Shown: positions 1 to 11,879, counted from the stretch's first letter. The stretch: DNA of 64,000 bases from Daucus carota subsp. sativus (GCF_001625215.2 NC_030384.2:27082527-27146526); one strand, 5' to 3'. The notes: a model not told the origin generated them from the sequence alone. Numbers and translations are program-made.

Positions 1-1512
1 TATGACCAGAGCACGCTCAATCTAATTGGTTTCTTTAAGGATCTTGGCTCAAATATTGGGATCATCTCAGGCTTAATTGCTGAAGTAACTCCAACCTGGT
101 TCCTTCTGCTGATTGGTTCGTCTCTGAATTTTGTTGGTTACTTTGTCATATGGCTCGCTGTTACTGGCAAAATAGCAAAGCCGAAAGTGTGGCAGATGTG
201 TACTTACATGTGCATTGGAGCCAATTCTCTCAACTTCGCAAACACTGGAGTTCTTGTCACATGTGTTAAGAACTTTCCAGAGGACCGTGGAGTGTTGTTA
301 GGTCTTTTGAAGGGATTTGCTGGACTAAGTGGAGCTATCATGACACAAATTTACTTGGCCCTTTATGGGAATGATCCTCAGTCTCTCATCCTCCTTATTG
401 CGTGGCTTCCGGCTGCAATATCAATGCTTTTCGTCTACACAATCCGGACTATTAATGCTGGTAGGCAGCAAAATGAGGTCAGGGTTCTGTACCAGTTTCT
501 ATATGTATCAATTGTATTAGCCTTGTTTATCATGGTCATGACCATAACTCAGAAACTGATAACTTTTCCCCCGGTTGCTTATGATGCAAGTGCTACTTTA
601 GTATGTGGTCTACTCATTTTCCCTCTTTTTATTGTGTTCCGGAAAGAGTTATTTCTCTGGAAACAAAAGAGGATTTCCACTAATCCTAACGATGTAAGGA
701 TCGTTATTCCTGCACAAACTACCACATCAGAAGAAATGCCAAAAACATCTTTTTTCTCTGAGATTCTTAATAAGCCACCAAGGGGAGAAAATTACACAAT
801 CTTACAAGCACTACTCAGTGTGGACATGCTAATTGTTCTAATTTCAACAGCTTGTGGAATTGGCTCAAACTTAACTGCAATCGATAACTTGGGTCAAATT
901 GGAGAGTCACTAGGCTATCCAACAAAAAGCATAAATGCATTTGTATCTTTAGTGAGCATCTGGAACTACTTTGGAAGGATCTTTGCTGGTCTGATCTCCG
1001 AAAAACTTCTAGTTAAATTCAAATTTCCCAGGCCTCTTATGATCACACTCTTCCTCTTTTTGTCATGTGTCGGTCACCTCCTTATAGCCTTCCCCGTCCC
1101 AGGTTCTGTGTACGTGGCATCTGTAATCATTGGTTTTTCATTTGGAGCACAGTTTCCATTACTTAATGCTATCATTTCTGAGCTCTTTGGCCTCAAGCAT
1201 TATGCTACATTGTTCAACGTGGGGCAGTTGGCGAGTCCAGTTGGCTCGTATCTATTAAATGTGAAGATCACAGGCGTTTTGTATGATCATGAAGCATTAA
1301 AAGATCTTGCGCGGAAAAATGGGCACAGGTCATTGAGTGGGGAACTGACTTGTATCGGTACTCATTGTTACATGAAAGCTTTCATAATTTTGGCTGCTGC
1401 TGCATCTTTTGGAGCTTTTGCTTCATTGATTTTGGTGTTCAGAACTCGAGAATTTTATAAAGGTGACATATACAAGAAGTTTAGAGCCGAAACTGAAGCT
1501 CAAGAAGGATAA
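1..1512 (+). CDS. NFD4-like / nodulin-like major facilitator transporter, 5'-truncated by window edge
   Basis: Frame 1 is open from the first base, so the gene starts before the window. The visible 503 residues align from residue 63 of the complete copy at 9156-10859 and lack only the first cytoplasmic stretch and first membrane helix. The protein is a plant Nodulin-like/MFS protein with many hydrophobic helices. Family-typical motifs such as NFPEDRGVLLGLLKGFAGLS and YPTKSINAFVSLVSIWNYFG are present. Relatives (NFD4-like) are predicted membrane transporters, and the substrate cannot be told from sequence. The C-terminal half again has about six helices, followed by a charged tail. The reading frame is intact with no internal stop, so the gene looks functional. 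The first ATG in the visible part (about 196) is internal and should not be taken as the start. The close copy 7.6 kb downstream shows a tandem duplication. Confidence 0.95.
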   Translation, partial: YDQSTLNLIGFFKDLGSNIGIISGLIAEVTPTWFLLLIGSSLNFVGYFVIWLAVTGKIAKPKVWQMCTYMCIGANSLNFANTGVLVTCVKNFPEDRGVLLGLLKGFAGLSGAIMTQIYLALYGNDPQSLILLIAWLPAAISMLFVYTIRTINAGRQQNEVRVLYQFLYVSIVLALFIMVMTITQKLITFPPVAYDASATLVCGLLIFPLFIVFRKELFLWKQKRISTNPNDVRIVIPAQTTTSEEMPKTSFFSEILNKPPRGENYTILQALLSVDMLIVLISTACGIGSNLTAIDNLGQIGESLGYPTKSINAFVSLVSIWNYFGRIFAGLISEKLLVKFKFPRPLMITLFLFLSCVGHLLIAFPVPGSVYVASVIIGFSFGAQFPLLNAIISELFGLKHYATLFNVGQLASPVGSYLLNVKITGVLYDHEALKDLARKNGHRSLSGELTCIGTHCYMKAFIILAAAASFGAFASLILVFRTREFYKGDIYKKFRAETEAQEG

Positions 1513-3037
1513 CTAGAAATCAGACTTGCTTCACTTGATTGTTTTACTCAATTGATGTTTAATACTGTGCATCCTGTATCTGTGTTTACGCAATACCACA
1601 CGAGGAATAGTGTGCCATCCTGGAAGGATGAGCGGCGCAGCTTGTTGCTCCAATGTCTTCTATCCTGGTGTAATCATTTAGTGTAATATTACTAGTTATA
1701 TTATCCATGATATCATATTTCACCTTTATGATCTGTCTGCAAAACTATCAAGTAAAAAAGTATTAATCTTACTGAACAGTAGTGCAACATTATCTTTTTA
1801 CTCATTGTCTGAAAATCTTATGGGGGATAGTCTGTAAATAATCGTTTGATATGTTGGCTAATTTATTGCTTCTTGCTTCTTCTCCAATAGTTGGAAGGGA
1901 AATAAGCGTGGGGACTCCCAGAAGTGCTCAATCTCGTATGGCTTTCGGAAAATCTAAAAGCCAAAAACAGAGAGATCAGTTACATATAAGCACACTACAA
2001 CTACCATTCAGAAGATCTAAAAGCCAAAACAGAGAGATCAGCCACATATAAGTACACTAGAATTACCATCGCGAAGATTTACAGGTTGAGGTCTCAGTAT
2101 AGCTAGAACACTTCTTGTCTAAAATTAAGCTTATAATTACCTTATAAATTATCTTCTACCTTGCCAGTTATAAAGAATTTGTCCTCGGATCTTAGTTAAG
2201 AAATGAAATATCTGCTTATTCGGCATGTACACTACTTGTATTCTGTTACACACAGATATTGTTTGTTTTTTTACTGATCTTTTCTATGCGGTTATGTTGT
2301 GATAACTTGAACTGCAATGGCTTATTGACGTGTAATACACTGCAGCTGTGGGATAATCTTGGGGGCATTTAGATGGTTGGTGAGAATGAGAATCGTGAAT
2401 GTGTGCATTTAGATTTTTAAAAACATATATATAGGGGTTGTTTGCCTAGCTTAAAAGAAGTGACTTATTGCTTAAATTGAAGAAGTGGATTAGAAGTGAG
2501 AAGTTGGTTTGGACTTATAAGCTGTTATAAGTGTTTGATACCGTGACTTATAAGTTTTTAAGTGTTTCGATAACTTAACTTATAAGTTGGTATAGTTTCG
2601 TAGTTTTGTAATATAATTATTTGATATTTACGAAATAAATTGAGAAAAGTTGATGAAAATATTATATTAGATTAATATTTATATTATATAAAAAATTGGG
2701 TTTTGGTTTGCTTTGTCTCTCATAATATTTATATCATATAATATTAATATATTTTCATATAATTGAAGACAAAAGTTTTAAAAAAGAATTCGTTACATTT
2801 AATCACCTAATATTTGGATTGAAGATATCATGAAGTAGGCAGCGATCAGCATAAATAAAAAACGAACAAAGCAAGCCAAGAGGAGGAAGCGCAACTAAAA
2901 GAAGCAGAAGTCAAGTCTTAAGAAAAGCCAGAATCTGTAGCTTCTTTTCTGGACTTTTTTTTTTGTTTTTATTAAGTGCTTCATTTCATTTGCCAAAATG
3001 CCAACAAAAAAGGGCAAGTGGGCTTCTAGGCTTTAAA
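1513..3037. other. Intergenic: 3' flank of transporter copy 1, no gene seen
   Basis: The first part is probably the 3' UTR. A short open frame at 1851-2051 lies over an imperfect tandem duplication and has no protein features. From about 2430 to 2620 the DNA is rich in repeated ACTTATAAG-type words and begins with GGGGTTGTTTG. That resembles the end of a small inverted-repeat element, but I could not define its borders. A sequence of the same flavour runs into the end of the window near 63810. Confidence 0.6.
1950..2070. repeat. Tandem duplication, two units of about 62 bp
   Basis: Two adjacent copies begin with ATCTAAAAGCCAAAA and continue through CAGAGAGATCAG and ACATATAAG. They differ at several bases and small indels. 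The duplication creates the only open frame in this stretch, which is therefore not credible as a gene. Confidence 0.8.
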
Positions 3038-3045
3038 GCCCAGAA

Positions 3046-3712
3046 TAGGGATGGGCATTTATCTCGCCCCGCTCGATCCCGACCCGATCCCCGCCCCGTT
3101 CGGGTCGGGGATTCGGGGAATTTTTCGGGGGCGGGGATCGGGGATCGGGGAAAGGTTTATAAAAAATTCGGGGATCGGGGCGGGGTCGGGGATTGGTGTC
3201 TCACCGCCCCGATCCCCGACCCCGATTATATATATATATATATATATAATATTTATATATATTATACTAAATATATTACTAGAAATAGATGAACTTTATA
3301 ATATAATTAAAAGTAAAAAATAATCTTTATTTTTATTGATTGATTATAAATATATTGTCGTATAATATATTTTATTATTTAAATTGTTGTTTATTTATAT
3401 TAGAAATCAATTTTAATATGATTTGATGCTGAAAATATAAGATAATATTAATTTTATTATTATATTAGGAGTTAGTAGTGTGTTTTTTAACTAGAAAGTA
3501 TATTATATATTATAAAATTATTATTTTTTTATTAAAAAATAAAATTCCCCGAAACCCTGCGGGGATCCTCGTTCCCCGTTCGGGGCGGGGATCGGGGAGG
3601 AAAATAATCCCCGTTCGGGGTTCGGGGCGGGGTCGGGTAGGGGTATTGAATTCGGGGATCGGGGTCAGGGATAGCACTCCCCGCCCCCGAAGTGGCCCCG
3701 TGCCTATCCCTA
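3046..3712. mobile_element. Non-autonomous hAT element (MITE) with reiterated CGGGGATCGGGG motifs
   Basis: The element is 667 bp with ends TAGGGATGGGCA at the left and, read on the other strand, TAGGGATAGGCACGGGG at the right. It is flanked by a perfect 8-bp target duplication GCCCAGAA (3038-3045 and 3713-3720), the size expected for hAT. Both subterminal thirds are very GC-rich and built from CGGGGATCGGGG / CCCCGATCCCCG words. The middle is AT-rich, with a TA run near 3226-3248. Several open frames cross it, but they translate only these repeats and are not genes. The short interior and lack of a transposase make it non-autonomous. Confidence 0.93.
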
Positions 3713-3742
3713 GCCCAGAAGCTTCACTCCCAAACATCCACA

Positions 3743-4538
3743 TAGGGCTGAGCATTCGGTCGGTTCGGTTCAAAACCGAACCGAACCGAAATAACCGATA
3801 ATCGAAATTCAATTTTTCTATTAAACCGAACCGAACCGAATTACCTGTTAAACCGAACTGAAACCGAACCGAAATAATTCGGTTTCGGTTATGAAATAAC
3901 CGAATTTTATAAACTTTTTTTTTGAAAAAACAACATTATGAAAAATCAAAATAGCGATTAAATATTCACAAAATAGTGATATGTTCTACCACTCTAACAT
4001 GATGCACATGAGACTCCTGCAATCCATGATGACCAGCAGCCTATTCACGGAGTCATAGTCACATGCCAACATCTGAAAATCAAGCTATTAGAAATTCAAA
4101 TGCCTAGTTTGTATAAAAGGAGCAGTCAGCACTAGGATTTGATTCTTGAAGAGTTGAAGTCGGTGGGCGCGGCTAGTGACGACTGTCGGCGGGAGGCGGG
4201 AGAGCGTGTAATTAGGGTTGTGTAACTTGTGTTTGTGTAAGTCTGTAATGATGTACTCTGATCTGTATGACTGTATCTCATTTTCTATTAAGTTAAGTAT
4301 TAACTATTTGTATATTTTATATTTATATATATAATTTAAAAATAATACATATATATTTCGGTTATTTCGGTTATAACCGAATTTATAATTTTAATAACCG
4401 AACCGAACCGGATTGTAATTCGGTTAATAACTCAAAACCGAATTAACCGAAATTTTAAGAAAAATAAAAACCGAACCTAACCAGAATTGCACGGTTCGGT
4501 TCGGTTTTTCGGTTTCGGTTCGGTTTTGCTCAGCCCTA
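3743..4538. mobile_element. Non-autonomous hAT element (MITE) with reiterated CCGAACCGAA motifs
   Basis: The element is 796 bp with terminal inverted repeats TAGGGCTGAGCATTCGG at the left and TAGGGCTGAGCAAAACCG at the right when reversed. The 8-bp target duplication is CATCCACA (3735-3742) against CACCCACA (4539-4546), one mismatch. Both subterminal zones carry many copies of GGTTCGGTT / AACCGAACC. The middle is unrelated and contains no transposase. It starts 30 bp after the previous hAT element. A truncated relative lies at 20540-20702. Confidence 0.93.
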
Positions 4539-4546
4539 CACCCACA

Positions 4547-5373
4547 TAGTAAATGTGTTTTAAAAATCTAGATATATTATCAAAAATACTAGAATTTACC
4601 ACTTTTCATTTGATTATAGTAGCGCTAAAGAAAAATGTGTATAACTTAACAAAAAAAAAAATTACTTTCTCAAGCAGGGTAGAGTTGCCATATCCACAGA
4701 ATGACCACAGGGCGTTCAAACTTAGATCATTTTCTAAGTTCAGTTCCGGTCATTGCGATCTCTGCACTAGGATAAGGGAAGGAGGGGTTTTGTAGTAGGA
4801 AACAAGTTGTGTTTCAATAGTCAATCGTGCACAACCGAAGTTTTCATATGGATCCCTACGCAAACATGATATCATCTATTTATATTCTTTTCTTCCGTAT
4901 GTAATATACACTGCCACTGTTTATTGTGAAAAAGTACATCCCACTACCCTGTTCTCCTTTCCATCTTTTTTTAAAACCCACGGCTGAGCCGCCACGGCCG
5001 TCACCAACCACCTCCCTTCACGTGGCTATCTCCTTCCTCTTTGTATCCCTCAAGGACCTATAACTCCGACCGAAAATCCAGCCTTCATCAGACAAACACT
5101 TGACAATTTCGAGCATCCTACGGGACCGACATACTCGAGACTCTGAATGTTATGCCATTCAGGAAAAACTTGGAATATTACTAAGTTATTGAAGTATAAT
5201 TAGGTGATAATCATCATCATCATCTAAGTTTGAATATCTAATAATCTATCTATCTTGGAATGATATATATTCAAATATTTATTTAGATATCCTGTTTGTT
5301 AAGAACACTTTCTGAGTTATTAATTTATTAATTAAATTTCAATTTCTTTCACATATGTTGATATATATCTATC

Positions 5374-5408
<35 letters not shown>

Positions 5409-8400
5409 ATGATTATTGTTATTACGAGAACTTGGTGTTTTGATTTTGTAACGCTGATGATAGTGAATTCAAAAGGTACAAAATTGATAAGAAAGAAAAA
5501 TAAACAAAAATCAAGTAAGAAGAAGAAGCAAGTGTTAAAAATAAGAAATTTGAAAATTGCATATGGTTTGACTTCGTGGAGTACAAACTTTATTAGAAAT
5601 AAAATTGTTACCGTCAGAAAGATCTCAAAGTCAGTTTTTCATGTAGAAAACGGTCAGTGAAAGTTTCTACATGAATATATGGTAATTTTAGTGATCAATA
5701 GCTATAAAAATCAAGATAAGAATAAGAAGGAGCCGTCGACATGAGGTAATTTTTTTTAGCTACCCATCCTACCGAAGATCATAAGCAATTTTTGTGTATT
5801 TACTCACCATACCGAATATCATGAATAATTCTTGTGTACTTAATGATGTACACTGCTACGAAATACAAAGGTCAAAATACAAATTCTATGTCGGCGGCAT
5901 GACACTATATTTTATTAATTACCTCACTGTTAAGGACTTCATATCACCTGAGCTACCACAAGATAAGTATTGATATTAAAGACAAGTGAAGATATAATTC
6001 TAGTGGGTCATAAGAGTCCAATTATATTTTTGTTGAAAACTAACAAAATAAAAATCTTAAGACAATATTGTTCTAAAATTTTGGGAACTTTTTGATGCCA
6101 TATCATGACTTGGATATTTTATAACATGGATCGTCAGCAGATATAAATATGTTGGCTCTCAAAACCTTTTTCCAACAAGTACAATACTGATGAGTTCATA
6201 ATGGCGTAATCGTAGCCCGATGGTCATCATTATAATTCAATTTGAGTGATGTTTTGTCGATGGCCAACTGAGTTTGGCTATATAACTTGATGACGGACGC
6301 AACACTTTAATGCCCTGATTACAAAGATGGTATTAGTTATCATGATCTTGGTCGTGATATTAGTGAATGGAAAACAATATCATATGTAGTTGATGGGCAA
6401 AAATGTATCCATTAAAAAATTCATCTAAGTGAAAAGAAAAGAGTATGTTATCAGTAGTATTGACAATACAACACTTTTTTTATACACAAAGACATGATCA
6501 CTGTCTAAGGCATTACTTTCACTTACATGTACAAAAAATTATGATCAAACATGAGCTTTACGCCTGAATTGCATTGGTGATAGAAATTTTACATTACTAC
6601 TGAATGGCTACAAAAATGAGAATTTTATATAAAATATTTTCATAAAATTCTAGGGCCTTGTTGATAGTATATCATGGTACAGAGAATATCTGTCGTTGGT
6701 GACATAATTTATTTGGCCCGAATTACTCTTGTCGATGATGGTGTTGATAGTATATCATGCTATAGTTATCAATTTTACCTACGCCTCATACCTAACATAA
6801 TTTTATTAGTCCACAAAGTACTCTCTTGTCGATGATGGTTATGACAGTGACAATCCAAGCTCAAAAACCTCATCGACATCAACATAAGTCAATTTAAGGG
6901 GTACCCATTGACGATGAACGGACAAATTTTAGGGCCAACTAAGATATATTATGGGCTCTACAATGGGTTTATTAGTCTGATGAAGAATGTGATGGAAATC
7001 CTATACGACATCTAAAATCCTATAAAGATTTTCATAATATACTTTACTCTTCGTCAGTGCATTTGAAATAAACTACATCGACTTGATCCCTGTAAATAGG
7101 CATGTAGGCATCTTGAGAGATGATCATAAAATCATTATTTATTACAATACTCTAAAGCTCAATCCCAAAATCATAAAAACCCAAGTTGTGTTCTCATTAT
7201 CTCTATCTAAATATCTATTTATAAATACAATCCCTAAGCTTAGTTTGTGATCAAAATTGACTTCAACCAAGATAAGGATTGAAAAGTCATTTATTTTCTT
7301 TATATTAAATACAATATAATGTAAATCAACACATTATATGTGTGCGGAGTAAGTACAATACATTTTCTAATTAAGTAAGAACTATGTGTTGATTAAATAA
7401 AATATTTGTGCGAATTAAGTATAAGATTAGTTTAAAGATCGTATGTGAAGCACTTACAGTGTGTTTTATATACAATATAAGGTTGTATCTGTAAAATACA
7501 ATATAATTGAACCTACCTACATACACGATCATACATTATTGCAATCTATGTATATAACATATTCAATATTTTGCTAAAACATATAAGATAACAGTCCAGC
7601 GTTACCCACACACCAATACTGCTTATATCAATAGCAAAAACAATTGAATTACAATTCAACTTTAAATAATAGAATAAGTGTTGATATCCATAAAAGAAAT
7701 CATAAGAATGAAAATTTAGCTATCAATTTATTTTTTAAAACTTTTTAGCTGAGTTGGTGAGACCTTGAAATACCAGATTGTTTTTCAAGAGAAATTTGCC
7801 ACTCGTGTGTTGGGTTAAGATGTCATCATAAATCATTAATGCTCTACAATGACCAAACCCAATGAGTAGAAATTTCTAAAATAAAAAATGATACATAAAA
7901 AAATGACATTTAAGTTTATTAAATATATAAAATTTGATCAACTCTAACGATAACTCAAAAATCAATTGAAAATCAATCTGCCAAGTTTATCAAGATTGTC
8001 AAAGGGAATATATGAAAAATTCAAAGTAGTATCGAATCGCAATGACAAAATCAACTATGTTTAAATTTTAATAATTAAAATTACTTAATGAATATAAAAA
8101 ACATGTTTGATTATAAGCTGAAAAATGTATTTTTAGCTTATAGATTTTGGGGGTTGTTGGTTGTGGGATGGGGTAACTATTGAAGTTGGATAATAGTTGA
8201 AAGAATGGTGGGAGAAAGTTGGATGACATATGATGTAATTATGAACACACACACATATAACATATACTCTTTTATTGTGTTAAAGTAACTCCAACATGAT
8301 AGAATATTTATAAATATTCACTAAATCAATTCAAACAATAATATTTATAATTTTTCGTTATATTTGTAATAATAATAAGTTTAAATTGTAACTAATTAAG

Positions 8401-9155
8401 TTTCAGGATAATATAAGAAGTGTAGAAAAGGGGAATATGATTTCATATGTGTGTGTTTGAATTAAGGGATAATCCGCGGCTACTCAAAAATAAGAAATAT
8501 TTAGAGGTCTTTGACGTTTTAAGAACCACCAAACACTCATGCAATACTATGTTTGGCAAAATAATCTCAATTATACTCTCTTTATTTTCAAATAATTGAC
8601 ACTTCATTTTTTCACATATTTTTAAGTTGCATAGTTATAATTAATATTTTTCAAATTTTCTTTTTGTGAATTAAATTACAAGTTTAATTTTTATTAATAA
8701 AAAATTTTAAAAATAATAATTTTAAATATGCGACCAGTTGTCTTAGAAATATGTGTCAAAAAATTAATCGTCCATTGTTTTAAAACAGACCGAGGAGTTT
8801 ATAGGAAAACTTTGGAATTCCTCTAGGTATGTTTGTTGTGTGTAAAGTGTGAAAGAGGAGCGGTGAATATTTTAGCCAAAGTAAATGCCCTTTAATGGTA
8901 AATCCAAATCTTCTCAATATACTCAAATAGTAATCTTATGACACCATTTTTAGAAATATCAGTAGACAACCAAACAAAATTGCATATGATACTGATTTGA
9001 CTGTGACACTTATTATTATAGTTGGTTGATGAAAATATTTATGAACTTCCAATCCTACTGACATATGTGCTACTTAATAAGCTTCTCATTCCTCTAGTTA
9101 AAAAGAGTTCTTGCTTGACTACTGTTTGGGGACATAGTTAGTGCTTGATAATAAC
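4547..9155. other. Intergenic between the two transporter copies, no gene seen
   Basis: I found no credible coding region. A stretch just after the hAT element (about 4549-4660) resembles 20165-20250 and marks a dispersed repeat. A TA/TG microsatellite sits at about 5365-5409, and a 101-residue open frame over it is low-complexity. At 6660-6840 short words such as GTTGATAGTATATCATG and TTGTCGATGATGG recur, suggesting decayed repeat DNA. The promoter of the second transporter should lie in the last few hundred bases, but no clear TATA box stands out. Confidence 0.55.
5365..5409. repeat. Compound TA/TG microsatellite
   Basis: A TATC/TA run passes directly into about ten TG dinucleotides. It lies in intergenic DNA with no visible link to a gene. 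Confidence 0.9.
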
Positions 9156-10859
9156 ATGAATATCGAGGGAAGATTGGCAGAGGACTCGAGGGCTGCTGCT
9201 AAAGGCAGCAGGCTTGAGTTTGCATTACAAGTTCTTCGAGGCCGATGGCTCGCACTTTTTGCATCCTTAACAATTTTGGCTGGTGTAGGTGGTGGCTATA
9301 TCTTTGGGATTTATTCCAAGGAGATCAAAGCTTCTTTAGGCTATGATCAGACAACACTTAATCTGATTGGATTCTTCAAGGATCTTGGCGGAAGTGTTGG
9401 GCTATTTTCGGGCTTGATTGCAGAGGTAACTCCAGTTTGGTTTGTTCTTCTAATCGGCTGGTCTCTGAATTTTGTGGGCTACTTTGTGATATGGCTTGCG
9501 GTTTCGGGAAAAATAGCAAAGCCAAAAGTGTGGCAAATGTGTACTTACATGTGCATTGCAGCCAATTCTCTCAATTTTGCAAACACGGGAGCTCTTGTCA
9601 CTTGTGTGAAAAATTTTCCTGAGAATCGCGGGGTTTTGTTAGGTCTCTTGAAGGGATTTGCGGGACTAAGTGGAGCTATCATGACACAAATTTACTTGGC
9701 CCTTTATGGGAATGATCCTCAGTCTCTCATCCTCCTGATTGCATGGTTTCCGGCTGCACTATCACTGGTTTTTGTCTATACAGTCCGGACCATTAAAACG
9801 GGTACGCAGCCAAATGAGGTCAGAGTTCTGTACCAGTTCCTATATGTATCAATTGCATTAGCTTGTTTTATCATGGTCATGACCATAACTCAAAAACTAG
9901 TACCTAATTTTCCGCCAATTGCTTATGATGCAAGTGCTACTTTAGTTTGTGGTCTACTATTCTTCCCTCTTTTTATTGTGTACCGAGAAGAGTTGCATCT
10001 CTGGAACCAAAACAGAATTCCTAGTAGTCCTAAAAATGAAAAGATCGAGATTCCAGCACAATCCACTCCAAGATCAGAAGAAATGGAAAGAAAATCCTGT
10101 TTCTCTAATATTCTTGATAAGCCACCAAGAGGAGAAGACTACACAATTTTACAAGCAATATTCAGTGTAGACATGTTAATTTTGCTAATTTCAACAGCTT
10201 GTGGACTTGGCTCTGGCTTAACTTTAATTGATAACTTGGGTCAAATTGGAGAGTCACTAGGATATCCGACACAAACGATTAATACATTTGTATCGCTAGT
10301 AAACGTATGGAGCTACTTTGGAAGGATATCTGCTGGTCTGCTCTCGGAAAAACTTCTAATTAAATTCAAATTTCCCAGGCCTCTTATGATTACAATCTGC
10401 CTCTTCTTAATATGTGTCGGTCACCTCCTTGTGGCCTTCCCTGTTCCGGGCTCAGTGTATTTGGCATCCGTAATTATTGGTTTCTCATTTGGAGCGCAGT
10501 ATCTATTATTCAATGCTATAATATCTGAGCTCTTTGGTCTTAAGTACTTTGCTACATTGTTCAATTTTGGCGGGTTGGCCATTCCAGTGGGTTCGTACTT
10601 GTTAAACGTGAGGATTACTGGAGTCATGTATGATCATGAAGCAATGAAAGATCTTGCTCGGAAAAATATGCACAGATCATCAGGTGAGGAACTGACATGT
10701 ATTGGAGCTCATTGTTACAGGAAATCTTTCAGTATTTTGGCAGCTGCTGCATGTTTTGGAGCTTTTTCTTCGTTGGTTTTGGTCTTCAGAACTCGAGAGT
10801 ATTACAAAGGGGACATATACAAGAAGTTTGGAAAAGAAACTGAAGCACAAGAAGAGTAA
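9156..10859 (+). CDS. NFD4-like / nodulin-like major facilitator transporter (complete copy)
   Basis: The single-exon frame encodes 567 residues. I start at the ATG at 9156; the frame is open upstream to a GTG at 9141, but a plant start must be ATG, and MNIEGRLAED fits the short cytoplasmic N-terminus of the family. Helix 1 (about residues 33-52) contains LAGVGGGYIFGIYS. The Nodulin-like half follows (NFPENRGVLLGLLKGFAGLS near residue 155), then a central cytoplasmic loop rich in charged residues, then an MFS-like second half ending in YYKGDIYKKFGKETEAQEE. Length is normal for the family. The protein is presumably a multi-pass membrane transporter of unknown substrate. It is clearly a tandem duplicate of the copy at 1-1512, with high amino-acid identity throughout and divergence mainly in the central loop. 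Confidence 0.97.
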   Translation: MNIEGRLAEDSRAAAKGSRLEFALQVLRGRWLALFASLTILAGVGGGYIFGIYSKEIKASLGYDQTTLNLIGFFKDLGGSVGLFSGLIAEVTPVWFVLLIGWSLNFVGYFVIWLAVSGKIAKPKVWQMCTYMCIAANSLNFANTGALVTCVKNFPENRGVLLGLLKGFAGLSGAIMTQIYLALYGNDPQSLILLIAWFPAALSLVFVYTVRTIKTGTQPNEVRVLYQFLYVSIALACFIMVMTITQKLVPNFPPIAYDASATLVCGLLFFPLFIVYREELHLWNQNRIPSSPKNEKIEIPAQSTPRSEEMERKSCFSNILDKPPRGEDYTILQAIFSVDMLILLISTACGLGSGLTLIDNLGQIGESLGYPTQTINTFVSLVNVWSYFGRISAGLLSEKLLIKFKFPRPLMITICLFLICVGHLLVAFPVPGSVYLASVIIGFSFGAQYLLFNAIISELFGLKYFATLFNFGGLAIPVGSYLLNVRITGVMYDHEAMKDLARKNMHRSSGEELTCIGAHCYRKSFSILAAAACFGAFSSLVLVFRTREYYKGDIYKKFGKETEAQEE

Positions 10860-10914
10860 CTACAAATTAGATTACCTTTGTTTGCTGTTTAATTTTATCG
10901 ACGACATATGTTCG

Positions 10915-11570
10915 TTAGTGCAATATTATGCAAGTCTTTGAAATTCTATACATAGTATAGCGGCGCAGATCGTTGCACAATACTATGTAAGACTTTGGAA
11001 TTCTATACATAAAGTTTGGCGGCGCAGATCATTGCACGTTTGCGCTCTATTGTGATGTAATTGTCCGTTATGATTGTCGTTGTATCTTCATGAACTTAGA
11101 ATCATGATTTGTCGTTTTATCTTGATGAACCGAGAATCATGTTTTTTTTAATAAAAGGTAAATTTTGTTCATTAAATTAGAAAAACGTTCAATATATGCA
11201 TGATAGTCGTGTTTTATCTTGATGAACCGAGAGTGACATGAATCTTTTTAAAATAAAAGGTAAATTTTGTTCATTGTACATGAAAAACGGAATGTGTTGA
11301 AATATAGCATAAGATCCACTTGGGGCATTCTCTAACACCCAAAAAATGGGCGTCCGTGATCCACTCTTCAACCCAAAAATAGGATTTCGAGTGAGTGGGA
11401 GTGTTGAAATATAGCATAAGATTCATTTGGGACATTTCTCTAATATCTTAAGATTATAGATGGACGGGGGTTAAACATGAGATATCAGATAAAATAGTAT
11501 CCTTGTGAAACAATGTGGATAGTTCAGATAAAATAGTATCCTTGGGAACCAATGTGGATAGTTTAGGAAA
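10915..11570. repeat. Cluster of successive short tandem duplications
   Basis: Several unrelated units are each duplicated side by side: a ~60-bp unit containing GGCGGCGCAGATC (about 10917-11037); a ~115-bp unit containing ATCTTGATGAACCGAGA and AAAGGTAAATTTTGTTCATT (about 11110-11280); a ~105-bp unit starting GTTGAAATATAGCATAAGAT (about 11296-11450); and a ~43-bp unit containing ATAAAATAGTATCCTTG (about 11490-11565). No coding content is seen; the minus-strand open frame here is repeat sequence. Confidence 0.75.
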
Positions 11571-11777
11571 TAGATACATTGACCAAAATACAAATTCAGA
11601 TTAGTTTAGGAAATAAATGGTGTAATATGTTTTTATCTTTATAACAATTAATAAAGGGTGTTTTCACATTTGAATTTTCTGAAATTGTACTAGTAAATTA
11701 TTTTTTACTAAAATGGCAAGATTAAACATAGACATAAGTCTATAGATCAATATAATTAGGAGCCTACAATATTGACA

Positions 11778-11879
11778 GAAGTGAGATGCAAATGTGCAGA
11801 AGCTAGGCAAACTGTACTGGAGAACAATGTGCTTCTTCAAATATCAGCCATGTATGAAGAGTCTGCTATAGTGAAGTAA
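11778..11879 (+). pseudogene. Possible captured exon fragment, unknown origin
   Basis: After a splice-acceptor-like ATTGACAG, a 33-codon frame reads like ordinary protein: charged and helical, with ARQTVLENNVLLQISAMYEE, ending in TAA. It has no start codon and no partner exons nearby. It could be a fragment of a coiled-coil gene carried here by a transposon, or chance. I do not recognise the family. Confidence 0.25.

Noticed and set aside
2963..3812. Overlapping Gly/Arg/Pro-rich open frames on both strands
   Set aside because: They translate the CGGGGATCGGGG repeats of a hAT MITE and have no independent support.
9141..9155. Five-codon N-terminal extension of the transporter beginning at GTG
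   Set aside because: Plant cytoplasmic translation uses ATG; the first ATG at 9156 gives the family-like N-terminus.
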